A stretch of 64,000 nucleotides of DNA. It comes from Paenibacillus_AB sp036577625. Its GTDB lineage: Bacteria > Bacillota > Bacilli > Paenibacillales > NBRC-103111. The stretch covers positions 62,001 through 126,000 of the forward strand of contig NZ_JARBDC010000032.1 in NCBI RefSeq assembly GCF_036577625.1, in the 5' to 3' direction. The notes beneath the pieces are model-generated. The model did not search any database. It saw only the letters and a list, made by a program, of their open reading frames with translations, and was not told where the DNA came from. Below, one piece after another: positions 7,492 through 14,999 of the stretch. The first letter of the stretch is position 1, and the number at the start of each line of letters is the position of its first letter. Made by a program: the position numbers and the translations under genes.

Positions 7492-8664
7492 ATGGAACGA
7501 TTATGGACGAAACCGTTCGTGCAAACGACGGTCGTCGCGCTGTTTCTGTTCGCATCGCTGTACTTGCTGCTGCCGACGCTGCCGCTGTTTATCAAACGGC
7601 TCGGCGGCAGCGAAGCCGAGGTCGGTCTGGCCGCGGGCGTATTTACGCTGACCGCGGTCGTGTTCCGCCCGGTCGTGGGCGGCCTGCTCGACCGATACGG
7701 CCGGCGGCCGTTCCTGCTCGCGGGGCTGCTCGTCTTCGCCGTGTCGATGGCGTTGTACGACTGGATCGCCGGCGTCGCCGTTTTGCTGGCGCTGCGCGTT
7801 TTGCACGGGGCCGGCTGGGCCTTTTCCTCGACCGCCGTCGGCACCGCGATCACGGACGTCATTCCGGCAAGCCGGCGCGGCGAAGGGATGGGCTGGTTCG
7901 GGATGGCGATGACGCTGGCGATGGCCGTCGGTCCGACGCTCGGCATATGGGCGATGGAGCGGCTGACGTTTTCCGGTCTGTTCGCGCTTGCCGCCGTCCT
8001 CGCCGCCGCGGCGCTGCTGCTTGCGCTTCGGTTGAACGTCCCGTTTCAGCCGAATCGGGCTCCCGGCGGAGGCTGGAGAGCCTTGCTCGATAAATCGGCA
8101 TTGCCGGTTACGGCGACCGTCTTTTTTCTGGCGTTCGTCTACGGCGGCATTACCGCATTCACGCCGCTGTTCGCGGAATCGGTCGGCGCAAACCCCGCCA
8201 CCTTTTTCCTCGTCTATGCCATCGCGCTGACCGCGATCCGGCCTGTCGCCGGCAAGCTGTCCGACCGTTACGGGACGTCGGTCGTCATCGTGCCCGCGCT
8301 TGTCGTGACGGCGTCCGCGCTGCTTGTGCTCGCCGCCGCAGGCGGAACCGCCGGCATCGTCGCCGCCGCGGTATTGTACGGAATCGGCTTCGGCGCGGCG
8401 CAGCCCGCCCTGCAGGCGGCCAACCTGCTGCTGGCCCATCCCGAACGGAGGGGCGCCGCGACCGCTTCGTTTATGACCGCCTTCGACCTCGGCATCGGCA
8501 TCGGCTCGATCGGTCTCGGCTCGGTTTCCCAATATGCCGGGTATCCCGCCCTGTTCGCCACGGGCGCCGGCTCGGTCGTCGTGTCGTTCGTCATTTTCAT
8601 CGTGTTCGCCAGAAAAGCGCTCGCGGCAAGCCGGGCCGTGCGGCAAAGCGCTCCGCTCCAATGA
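7492..8664 (+). CDS. MFS efflux transporter
   Basis: 390 residues and 12 predicted membrane helices. After the first helix pair comes DRYGRRPFLLAGL, the MFS loop 2-3 motif A, repeated in the second half as KLSDRYGTS. Proton-driven drug:H+ antiporters of this type export hydrophobic compounds. ATG 7492 follows GGGAGGAATAAGC and the PadR stop overlaps that binding site, so the pair is co-transcribed. Location next to a PadR repressor suggests substrate-induced export. The stop codon lies within the loop of the operon terminator. Confidence 0.92.
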   Translation: MERLWTKPFVQTTVVALFLFASLYLLLPTLPLFIKRLGGSEAEVGLAAGVFTLTAVVFRPVVGGLLDRYGRRPFLLAGLLVFAVSMALYDWIAGVAVLLALRVLHGAGWAFSSTAVGTAITDVIPASRRGEGMGWFGMAMTLAMAVGPTLGIWAMERLTFSGLFALAAVLAAAALLLALRLNVPFQPNRAPGGGWRALLDKSALPVTATVFFLAFVYGGITAFTPLFAESVGANPATFFLVYAIALTAIRPVAGKLSDRYGTSVVIVPALVVTASALLVLAAAGGTAGIVAAAVLYGIGFGAAQPALQAANLLLAHPERRGAATASFMTAFDLGIGIGSIGLGSVSQYAGYPALFATGAGSVVVSFVIFIVFARKALAASRAVRQSAPLQ

Positions 8665-8676
8665 GCGGAGCTTTTT
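8650..8676 (+). terminator. Terminator of the padR-MFS operon
   Basis: GCTCCGCTC (8650-8658) pairs with GAGCGGAGC (8663-8671), then five T. The loop contains the first base pair of the MFS stop codon, so the hairpin forms from the last codons. Confidence 0.85.
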
Positions 8677-8791
8677 CGCAGGCGCGAACGAACCGGCCGC
8701 ATCGATTCCTTTTTTTTACATACCGCAGCATACGTGAGCGATTCGGACATATTCTGAATTAGAACGATTCCGGACATGCGGGGGGCCATCG

Positions 8792-9838
8792 ATGCGCGGC
8801 GGTTGGATTTCGATCATTCAAATTGCGGCAACTTATATCGGGACGGTAGTGGGCGCGGGGTTCGCTTCCGGTTTGTCCATCGTGCAGTTTTTCACCCGCT
8901 ACGGGATGTATGGCGTCGCCGGCATTCTCGTCGCCACTTTTCTTTTTACATGGCTCGGCACAAAGATGATGGTACTGTCCCATCGGATCCAGGCCTTTTC
9001 TTACCAAGAGCTGAACGTTTATTTGTTCGGCCCGTTTTTCGGAAAAATCGCGAATGCCGTCAGCTTCGTCATTTTATTCGGCGTTACGTCCGTCATGCTT
9101 TCCGGCGCGGGATCCATCTTCGAAGAGCAGCTGGGCCTGTCCGAGCAGTGGGGAATGCTGACCAGCTTGTTGCTCATTTATTTGGTGCTGATTCGGCAGC
9201 TGAAAGGGATTCTCGCCATCAATACGCTTGTCGTTCCGATGATGCTGTTTTTCTCCGCCGTCGTCGCCTTCGGGTATTTATCGGTCGACCATCCGTTCGG
9301 CGCCGATCCACGGCAAGCGGGACGATGGCTCGATTGGGGCTGGACCGTCAGCCCGTTCGCTTACGTCGCCTTGAATCTGGCCACTCTCCAAGCCGTTCTG
9401 GTGCCGCTCGGAAGCGAAATCGAACGGGAACGCGAGCTGACGCTCGGCGGAATGATCGGAGGCGTCGGCATCGGAGTCATGCTCCTGATCAGCCATCTCT
9501 CGATGAATTCGATGATGCCGGACATATTGAACTACGACATCCCCATGGCCGAAGTCATTCGGGATTTCGGGCGATTCATGCATGTTTTGTTCATAGTGGT
9601 CATTTATTGCGAAATATTCACGACGCTGATCGGGAACGTATTCGGCATGACCCGCCAAATCCGAAGCATGTATCGCTCCCTCCCGAACCGCTTGGTCATC
9701 CTGACGATATTGTTTTCCTGCTACGCGGTCAGCCAGATGAGCTTCGCGGTGCTTCTTTCCCGGCTGTACGCCGTATTCGGCTGCGTCGGACTGGTTCTGC
9801 TCCTCTTCCTGGCGGCGAAACGGATACCGGAGAAATAG
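8792..9838 (+). CDS. ykvI: YkvI-family membrane protein (APC superfamily)
   Basis: 348 residues and about ten predicted membrane helices. The start IAATYIGTVVGAGFASG carries the unwound-helix glycine motif of the APC/LeuT-fold transporters and matches Bacillus YkvI in length and pattern. The family's substrate is not established. ATG 8792 follows a run of six G at suitable spacing. It is convergent with the phosphodiesterase gene and separated from it by 42 bp, with no obvious terminator. Confidence 0.85.
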   Translation: MRGGWISIIQIAATYIGTVVGAGFASGLSIVQFFTRYGMYGVAGILVATFLFTWLGTKMMVLSHRIQAFSYQELNVYLFGPFFGKIANAVSFVILFGVTSVMLSGAGSIFEEQLGLSEQWGMLTSLLLIYLVLIRQLKGILAINTLVVPMMLFFSAVVAFGYLSVDHPFGADPRQAGRWLDWGWTVSPFAYVALNLATLQAVLVPLGSEIERERELTLGGMIGGVGIGVMLLISHLSMNSMMPDILNYDIPMAEVIRDFGRFMHVLFIVVIYCEIFTTLIGNVFGMTRQIRSMYRSLPNRLVILTILFSCYAVSQMSFAVLLSRLYAVFGCVGLVLLLFLAAKRIPEK

Positions 9839-9880
9839 CGGCGGTTTCGATGGAATTTGCCGGGCATGGAGGGTCGAATA

Positions 9881-11473
9881 TCAGCGGCCCGCCATTTGCA
9901 AAATCCATTGCTTCAAATCGACGGTTCTGAGCGATTTCGGCCGCGAATCCGTTCCGGCCGCGATCAACGGAACGACGGAATCGACCTCGTGCAAGGAGCC
10001 GTGCGAGCCCCCGCCGCGATGAGTCGGGGAGCTTTCGCCGACGAGCTCGTATCCCGGCTTCACCGTGACGACCGCAAATTGGCCTTCGTGAGAATGGAGC
10101 GCGCCGTACAGCCGGGCGAGGACGTCCGGAAATTTGCCGTAACGGATGCTGTGATCTTGAACGAAAATATCGGGAATGACGGGATCGCCCGACAACGACC
10201 AGGTTTGACCGTATTCGTCCGAATACTCCCCGCCCGGCCGGTACAGCAGCCCGTTTTCTCCTTGTCCTCCGGCCGTCAGCCATACGGAGCCTTCCCGCTT
10301 CGCCGCTATGATGTCCAGCTTGTTTTCCGCTTGCAGCCGTTTGACGATCTCGTCGATTTTCAGATCGGGCGAAACGGAATAAACGTAAGCCATCCGCTCG
10401 TTGGGGGCGATGACGATCTGGTCGTCCCCGCCTACGGGCCGGCCGAGCTCGGCGATCCGGTACTCGCTCAGCAGCGGACGCAAATCGACTTTGAATTCGT
10501 CCCGCCTTTTCCGCACATCGCTTTGAGCGCTGTCGCCGAGCACGACCCAGGTCGCTTTGCCGATCGCCTCCTCCCACGAGCCGTAAGCGTTCAAAACGTG
10601 CTGCAGCGCGCGATCCGCCCTTTCCAGCCCCCGGAGCTCCCTCGAGCCTTTTCGGTGATGAACGCTGTCGTTTTCCGGAAAATAGGCGATCGTCAGCTCC
10701 GGCAAACGCCCTTCCTTGATCAAATACGCGATATCCCGGGCGGAAAACATGTCGTTCATGCCGTATTTTTCCCACGCCGCCGTATGACGGTCGTTCTCGG
10801 GGTTAAGCCGGGCGAACATGGCAAGCGAAAACAGCTCCGGCACGGTTACGTTGTAGCGGTCGGGCAATCGGGTCATGTTCGCCATCGTCTCGGGCAGACG
10901 CAGGCCGCGTTCCGTCTTCCCTCTGAATATGACCGCATTGATCGATGCCGAACGTTTGCCGGATTCGGCCAGCTCCTCGTGTACGGTTTTCACGTTTTTG
11001 CTCAGTTGAACCTGATTCAGCTGATAGACGCTGTCCGTCAATACTTGCAGCTGATCGATTTTCAGCGCCTCTTTCGCGCCGTTGCCGTAAAAGATCATCC
11101 GTTTTTCGCCGTCGCTGTACCAAACAAGTCCCGGAACCCGGTGCCCGTCCGCATACGTTCCCGTCAAAAACGTGCTGTCGATCGTCACCGACATCGTTGG
11201 AAACGAGCTTACCAAATTCGGATCGTAAGTCCCGTGATCGATCAGGAATTTCAAGGCGGGAGCTTTACCTTGCTTCAGCGCGTCCTGCAGCGTATGATCC
11301 ATCAAGGAATCTATAATAATGGCCACGACGGGCTTATGAGCCGTCGCCAAAGCTTCGGGCTTCGATTCCGCCTTCATTTCTGCGCCGCTTCCCGATTTGG
11401 CCCGGCACCCCGTAACGATCAGTACGAGAGTCAAGCAACATGCCGCGAATATCGCTATTTTTTTGGGTGCCAT
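9881..11473 (-). CDS. Alkaline-phosphatase-superfamily lipoprotein (phosphodiesterase/nucleotide pyrophosphatase type)
   Basis: 530 residues. The start at ATG 11473 follows AGAAGGAAGG and gives a lipoprotein signal (KKIAIFAACC..LIVTGC, Cys about residue 23); an in-frame TTG further upstream would spoil it. The catalytic domain begins KPVVAIIIDSLMDHTL with the metal-binding Asp, followed by SSFPTMSVTIDSTFLTGTYA, where the Thr after Pro is the expected nucleophile. Later metal ligands include YFPENDSVHHRKG and VVLGDSAQSD, and H near SPTHRGGGSHGS. It resembles the type I phosphodiesterase/pyrophosphatase family, here anchored outside the membrane. Natural substrate unknown. Confidence 0.88.
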   Translation of the reverse strand: MAPKKIAIFAACCLTLVLIVTGCRAKSGSGAEMKAESKPEALATAHKPVVAIIIDSLMDHTLQDALKQGKAPALKFLIDHGTYDPNLVSSFPTMSVTIDSTFLTGTYADGHRVPGLVWYSDGEKRMIFYGNGAKEALKIDQLQVLTDSVYQLNQVQLSKNVKTVHEELAESGKRSASINAVIFRGKTERGLRLPETMANMTRLPDRYNVTVPELFSLAMFARLNPENDRHTAAWEKYGMNDMFSARDIAYLIKEGRLPELTIAYFPENDSVHHRKGSRELRGLERADRALQHVLNAYGSWEEAIGKATWVVLGDSAQSDVRKRRDEFKVDLRPLLSEYRIAELGRPVGGDDQIVIAPNERMAYVYSVSPDLKIDEIVKRLQAENKLDIIAAKREGSVWLTAGGQGENGLLYRPGGEYSDEYGQTWSLSGDPVIPDIFVQDHSIRYGKFPDVLARLYGALHSHEGQFAVVTVKPGYELVGESSPTHRGGGSHGSLHEVDSVVPLIAAGTDSRPKSLRTVDLKQWILQMAGR

Positions 11474-11560
11474 ATTCGTCCTTCCTTCTGTTTCGGGTTG
11501 TACCGCTTTTGTTAGTTTGTGAAAAAAGGGTACCGCCAATTCCGCTCGACCGGAAATAGC

Positions 11561-11593
11561 AAAAATCCCGTCTCGGGTGGCGATGACGGGATT
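11561..11593 (-). terminator. Terminator of the C39-peptidase gene
   Basis: GACGGGATT/AATCCCGTC arms (11585-11593 and 11564-11572) form a 9-bp stem, followed leftwards by five T. It lies 18 bp beyond the stop codon of the 11612-12394 gene. Confidence 0.8.
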
Positions 11594-11611
11594 GCTTCGC
11601 GATTCGGATTA

Positions 11612-12394
11612 TTACCGGTAAGACAATGCCTGTTTGCCGAGCGCTTCCCAAGCGTCCAGGAACGACTGCTTGTCCACGGGATGGGACTTTTTTCCGGTTA
11701 ACGGATCGTTGACATAAAAAGGGGCGGAATCGAAGCCGACCAGGACGACGGCATGCAAATCGAGCGGCGTACGAATTTCCTCGATTCCGTGGCGCCACGA
11801 TTCCCAGCGATCGGGCAGCTTGTAATCGCCCCGTGGTCCAGACGACGACAGGCTTTCGGTCGCGAAGCTGCCCAATATGTCATCGAACGGTTTATCGGTC
11901 AAGTTGACGGTCCGGCCGGGCATGTACCGGTTCATCAATTGTTCCAGAGGAGCTGCATAAACGGCGTATCCCATCGTTTTGCCGGTAATATCGCCGACGA
12001 ATCCGTGATCGGGATTGCCCCAATGTATAATATCGCCGGACTCGCTTTTTACCACGGGATCTTCGTCTTTCGGCAGCTGATCCGCAAGCCGCATTTTATC
12101 GACTTCGATGCCGGCATACTGCAATAGCATCGCCAAGCTCGTCACTTCGCACCCGTATTTCAGCTCCGGATTTTGGACGATGATCGGCACGTCCATCATC
12201 ATTTCATGAATTTCCGTTTGAGCCGGATTCGTTTTTGAAATGTTTGAAACGTTTGAAACGTCGCTGTTTAAGTTCCGACTACGTTCCGTTTTATTTTCGG
12301 GCGAACCGGAGATCGGCGCCGGTTCTTGTTCTGCGGCCCCGCCTGAACAGCCTGCCAAAGCCAAAACGATCGTCGCGCTAATGAATCGTTTCAT
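11612..12394 (-). CDS. C39-like cysteine peptidase, lipoprotein
   Basis: About 260 residues. The lipoprotein signal is MKRFISATIVLALAGC. After a polar linker the peptidase C39-like (papain-fold) domain starts near residue 65: VPIIVQNPELKYGCEVTSLA contains the catalytic Cys in YGCEVTSLAML, and LDLHAVVLVGF carries the His, followed by FYVNDPLTG with the Asn/Asp. Such proteins act outside the cell on peptides or as wall-associated peptidases. A second ATG is three bases upstream at 12397; either may be used behind AAAAGGCGGGGG. A hairpin with T-run immediately precedes this binding site, so expression depends on readthrough from the 12453 gene or a hidden promoter. Confidence 0.85.
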   Translation of the reverse strand: MKRFISATIVLALAGCSGGAAEQEPAPISGSPENKTERSRNLNSDVSNVSNISKTNPAQTEIHEMMMDVPIIVQNPELKYGCEVTSLAMLLQYAGIEVDKMRLADQLPKDEDPVVKSESGDIIHWGNPDHGFVGDITGKTMGYAVYAAPLEQLMNRYMPGRTVNLTDKPFDDILGSFATESLSSSGPRGDYKLPDRWESWRHGIEEIRTPLDLHAVVLVGFDSAPFYVNDPLTGKKSHPVDKQSFLDAWEALGKQALSYR

Positions 12395-12410
12395 CATCCC
12401 CCGCCTTTTA

Positions 12411-12444
12411 AAAAAACAGCTATGTTTCATCGAACATAGCTGTT
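12411..12444 (-). terminator. Hairpin terminator between the 70-residue gene and the C39 gene
   Basis: A perfect 12-bp stem, AACAGCTATGTT (12415-12426) with AACATAGCTGTT (12433-12444), loop of 6, runs into a T stretch on the minus strand and ends where the next Shine-Dalgarno begins. Confidence 0.8.
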
Positions 12445-12452
12445 CTTCCGCG

Positions 12453-12665
12453 TTACGGCGTTTGCTTACCGTTCGCCTGGTAAGCCGATTGGACTTGACT
12501 GATTACCGTTTGAGCTTGCGCAATTTCATTCGCGGCTTGTTTCAAAGCTTCTTCCGAAAGCATCGGATTGGCGGTCGACTGTTCGATCGCCTGCGTAATC
12601 ATATCTTTGGCAAGCGAGACGGCAACCTCCGCTTTTTTCAATGTATTCCCGTCGATTTGCGGCAT
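12453..12665 (-). CDS. Small helical protein of unknown function
   Basis: 70 residues (MPQIDGNTLKKAEVAVSLAK, ending in SAYQANGKQTP), almost entirely predicted helix, Gln/Ala-rich, with no Cys, signal peptide or membrane segment. ATG 12665 follows AGGAGG. It lies 21 bp downstream of the YhcN-like gene, on the same strand and ahead of a strong terminator, so it is probably expressed with that gene in the forespore. Its composition resembles other small spore-associated helical proteins, but no family is recognised. Confidence 0.75.
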   Translation of the reverse strand: MPQIDGNTLKKAEVAVSLAKDMITQAIEQSTANPMLSEEALKQAANEIAQAQTVISQVQSAYQANGKQTP

Positions 12666-12686
12666 TTGTCCATGTCCTCCTATTCG

Positions 12687-13268
12687 TTAACGCGCGTTAG
12701 GAAACAGTTTTTGAGTCATTTCGTTGAACTGGTCGAAAAATCCGGCTACCGGTCTTCCCTGTCCCGCTTCGGTTACGTACGAATTCACCCGATCCACGAA
12801 TTGGGGATTGGTGGATACATAGACGTTTTGAATATTGGGGTCGTCTGCCCGAACTTGATCGGCAATTCGCTTTTCAATCTCGCTTGTCAATTGCTGGTTC
12901 GTGTCCATCGACGCCGCTACGTATGCATTCCGATTGGTGACCAGTACGTTCGCTTGGTTGACTCCGTCGATGTCGGCAATTTTTTGCGCTGCCTGATTGG
13001 CGATTTGGATTCGGTTATCCATGTTGCCGAGCGGCTGAGCTTGCTGATTTTGGTTTTGCTGATTTTGGTTTTGCTGATTTTGGTTTTGCTGATTTTGGTT
13101 TTGCTGATTTTGGTTTTGCTGGTTCTGGTTTTGCTGATTCTGGTTTTGCTGCATTTGCGTCCCCTGCTGGCGCATCTGACCGTTATTTGCATTGTTGGCG
13201 CACCCGGCCGCGAACATCGACGCGGTTACAAGCACGGTAGCGATCGCTGCAATGCTTTGTCGTTTCAT
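12687..13268 (-). CDS. YhcN/YlaJ-family spore lipoprotein with Gln/Asn repeats
   Basis: 193 residues. The start at ATG 13268 is chosen over GTG 13274 because AGAGGTG sits 10 nt away and it gives a normal signal (MKRQSIAAIATVLVTASMFA then AGC lipobox). Residues about 35-75 are the repeat (QNQNQ)n encoded by seven 15-bp units. The YhcN/YlaJ domain follows: DNRIQIANQAAQKIADIDGV, then ANVLVTNRNAYVAAS, IEKRIADQVRADDPNI and VYVSTNPQFVDRV. Family members are spore inner-membrane lipoproteins that affect germination or outgrowth. A sigma-G type promoter upstream agrees with forespore expression. Confidence 0.92.
   Translation of the reverse strand: MKRQSIAAIATVLVTASMFAAGCANNANNGQMRQQGTQMQQNQNQQNQNQQNQNQQNQNQQNQNQQNQNQQNQNQQAQPLGNMDNRIQIANQAAQKIADIDGVNQANVLVTNRNAYVAASMDTNQQLTSEIEKRIADQVRADDPNIQNVYVSTNPQFVDRVNSYVTEAGQGRPVAGFFDQFNEMTQKLFPNAR
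13044..13148 (-). repeat. Seven 15-bp in-frame tandem repeats in the YhcN-like gene
   Basis: Seven consecutive 15-bp units (plus-strand CTGATTTTGGTTTTG; the last two with a few substitutions). Each encodes five residues of Gln/Asn. The near identity of the first five suggests recent slippage, so length probably varies between strains. Confidence 0.95.
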
Positions 13269-13300
13269 AAACACACTTCACCTCTTTCGACGATTTTTCT

Positions 13301-13331
13301 TAGTATGCTTGCATCCCTTACTCGTCATTCG
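13301..13331 (-). promoter_or_regulatory. Sigma-G type (forespore) promoter of the YhcN-like gene
   Basis: On the minus strand CGAATG (13326-13331) and CATACTA (13301-13307) are 18 bp apart, fitting the GNATR-N18-CATNNTA pattern. It lies 33 bp upstream of the start codon. Confidence 0.65.
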
Positions 13332-13357
13332 AGCAGCTTCACGAATTTGTTCCGCGT

Positions 13358-14968
13358 TTACCGCCAGGAATACCGGTTGAAAAATCCGCGCAAGCCGTAC
13401 ACCCAATTGGCGGCCGTGCATGCGACGACGTGCCGGCTTGTCAGAAGCGGACGGGCGAATTTCGAACGACTCATGATCGTTTGAAGCTGATCGGCGGTAA
13501 GTCTTTTTCGGCTTAACGCCTCGTCGAATTCTTTTTGCGCCGCCTGCTTCGCTTTGAACAGCATCATCTGTACCCGGCTGTAGACGTTGATCGCTCCGTC
13601 CCCGGTCGTTTCGATCGGGAGAAAGATGGCGTCCGGATATTTCTCCGTAATGAGCGATTGCACGCCGTCGGATACGCCGGAAGACGGCATGCAGCCGAAC
13701 GGCTTGACGGATATCGTCATATTGACTTTCCGCTTCTTGACGTTCAGGATCAGCTTCCCGACCTCCATATGGCCTTCCCCGCCGCGAAGATGGTTGTTGT
13801 AGTGCTCGTGGGCGACCCGAGCGATTTCCTCCATATTCGGCAGATGGTAATGGTACAGTCCGACGGCTCGCGCATACATTTGGAACATCGCGCGAAGGAC
13901 GCGGTCGGCCAGCCACAGCATGCGCAGACGCCTCGATGCCTGTACCCCTTTGAGGCCGTATTTGCCGGAATCGGCTTCGCGCAGATTCATCCGCTTCTTC
14001 GTATCGAAACGACCCGCCCAAATAAGAAACAAAATCCATGCCGTCACCGATTGCACTTCCACCTCGGCCCCTTCGCTTTCCAGAAACCGCTGCAGCTGAT
14101 AGTTGCCGTCCCCTTCGGTCGTCATGGCCCAAAATTCGCCGATGATGCTTACTTTCGGTTTCACTTTCGTGCGGTCCACCCGAACGGCCTGCAGTTCTTT
14201 GCGGCTTCGGATCAATGCCGGTCTCAGCCGTTTGCGCTCGCTCAGCGCTTCGTATATATATTGCTTGCACTTCTCCAGCGCGGCGTCCGTCGAACCGGCC
14301 TCGACCTCGTACGGGCGGATGCGGTAGGCGAGCGCGTTCAAGATGTCCCCCAGCAGAACGGCCTTCAAAAAGCTGAGAAAAAACGACGTATCGAGCTTCA
14401 GGGCGGATTCCCCTCCGGTCGCCTGCTTCAGCCCGTCCGTCTGCTGGAACAGCAAAACCCGAAATCCGTCGAAACCCGCATCGCGCAAAGCTTTCCGGTA
14501 CTCCGTCACGTACGTGCCGAAGCGGCACGGCCCGCAGGAGCCGCTCGTAATGAACAGGTAGTTGCGGATGATCTCTTCCTTCGATTTCCCTTCCACGTCG
14601 CGAAGGTGATGCAAATATTTGATCAAATTGCCGACCGTAAAGTACGTCGGATTGCATTGCCCGCGATTGCCGAACTCTTTGCCGAAACGGAGCGACTCGT
14701 TGTCCGGGCAATCCATATGCTTCACCCGATACCCGAGCCCTTTCAGCGCTCCTTCCACCAAGTAATCGTGGGCCATCGTCAAGCCGCCGAACAGAAGAGT
14801 CGTGGTGGACTTGTCTTTGGCCAAAAACTGACGCGGAACGGGATCGAACCATTGATGTTTCGTCTGATCGAGACCCAGCTCCTGTTCCTGCTCCTTCTGG
14901 AAGCCGAGCAGCAGATCGTCGAGAGACGACCGGTCCTCGGCCTTTTCTTTGCCGTTCGCAACAGCCAT
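13358..14968 (-). CDS. 2-hydroxyacyl-CoA dehydratase-like protein, companion of the activase-like gene
   Basis: 536 residues from ATG 14968 behind GAAGGAGTG. It starts 31 bp after the preceding activase-like gene and belongs to the same operon. Visible Cys motifs are MDCPDNESLRFG, NRGQCNPTYFTVGNL and ITSGSCGPCRFGTYVTEYRK (about residues 108-190), and FGCMPSSGVSDGVQSLITEK near 430. These are the patterns of the HgdB/HgdA-like [4Fe-4S] subunits and of the C-terminal part of the long CoA-activase proteins of Clostridia and Paenibacillus. The biochemical reaction of this orphan pair is not known; a radical CoA dehydratase or another ATP-driven electron transfer is inferred. Confidence 0.8.
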   Translation of the reverse strand: MAVANGKEKAEDRSSLDDLLLGFQKEQEQELGLDQTKHQWFDPVPRQFLAKDKSTTTLLFGGLTMAHDYLVEGALKGLGYRVKHMDCPDNESLRFGKEFGNRGQCNPTYFTVGNLIKYLHHLRDVEGKSKEEIIRNYLFITSGSCGPCRFGTYVTEYRKALRDAGFDGFRVLLFQQTDGLKQATGGESALKLDTSFFLSFLKAVLLGDILNALAYRIRPYEVEAGSTDAALEKCKQYIYEALSERKRLRPALIRSRKELQAVRVDRTKVKPKVSIIGEFWAMTTEGDGNYQLQRFLESEGAEVEVQSVTAWILFLIWAGRFDTKKRMNLREADSGKYGLKGVQASRRLRMLWLADRVLRAMFQMYARAVGLYHYHLPNMEEIARVAHEHYNNHLRGGEGHMEVGKLILNVKKRKVNMTISVKPFGCMPSSGVSDGVQSLITEKYPDAIFLPIETTGDGAINVYSRVQMMLFKAKQAAQKEFDEALSRKRLTADQLQTIMSRSKFARPLLTSRHVVACTAANWVYGLRGFFNRYSWR

Positions 14969-14999
14969 TATCGATTCACTCCTTCGCTTCGTATGTTTG

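Noticed and set aside
9857..11515. A long plus-strand open frame opposite the phosphodiesterase gene
   Set aside because: Composition and position mark it as an antisense shadow; the minus strand encodes a clear lipoprotein enzyme.
13044..13148. Tandem units resembling a CRISPR array
   Set aside because: The 15-bp units are contiguous, have no spacers and encode Gln/Asn in frame within the YhcN-like gene. No cas genes are present.
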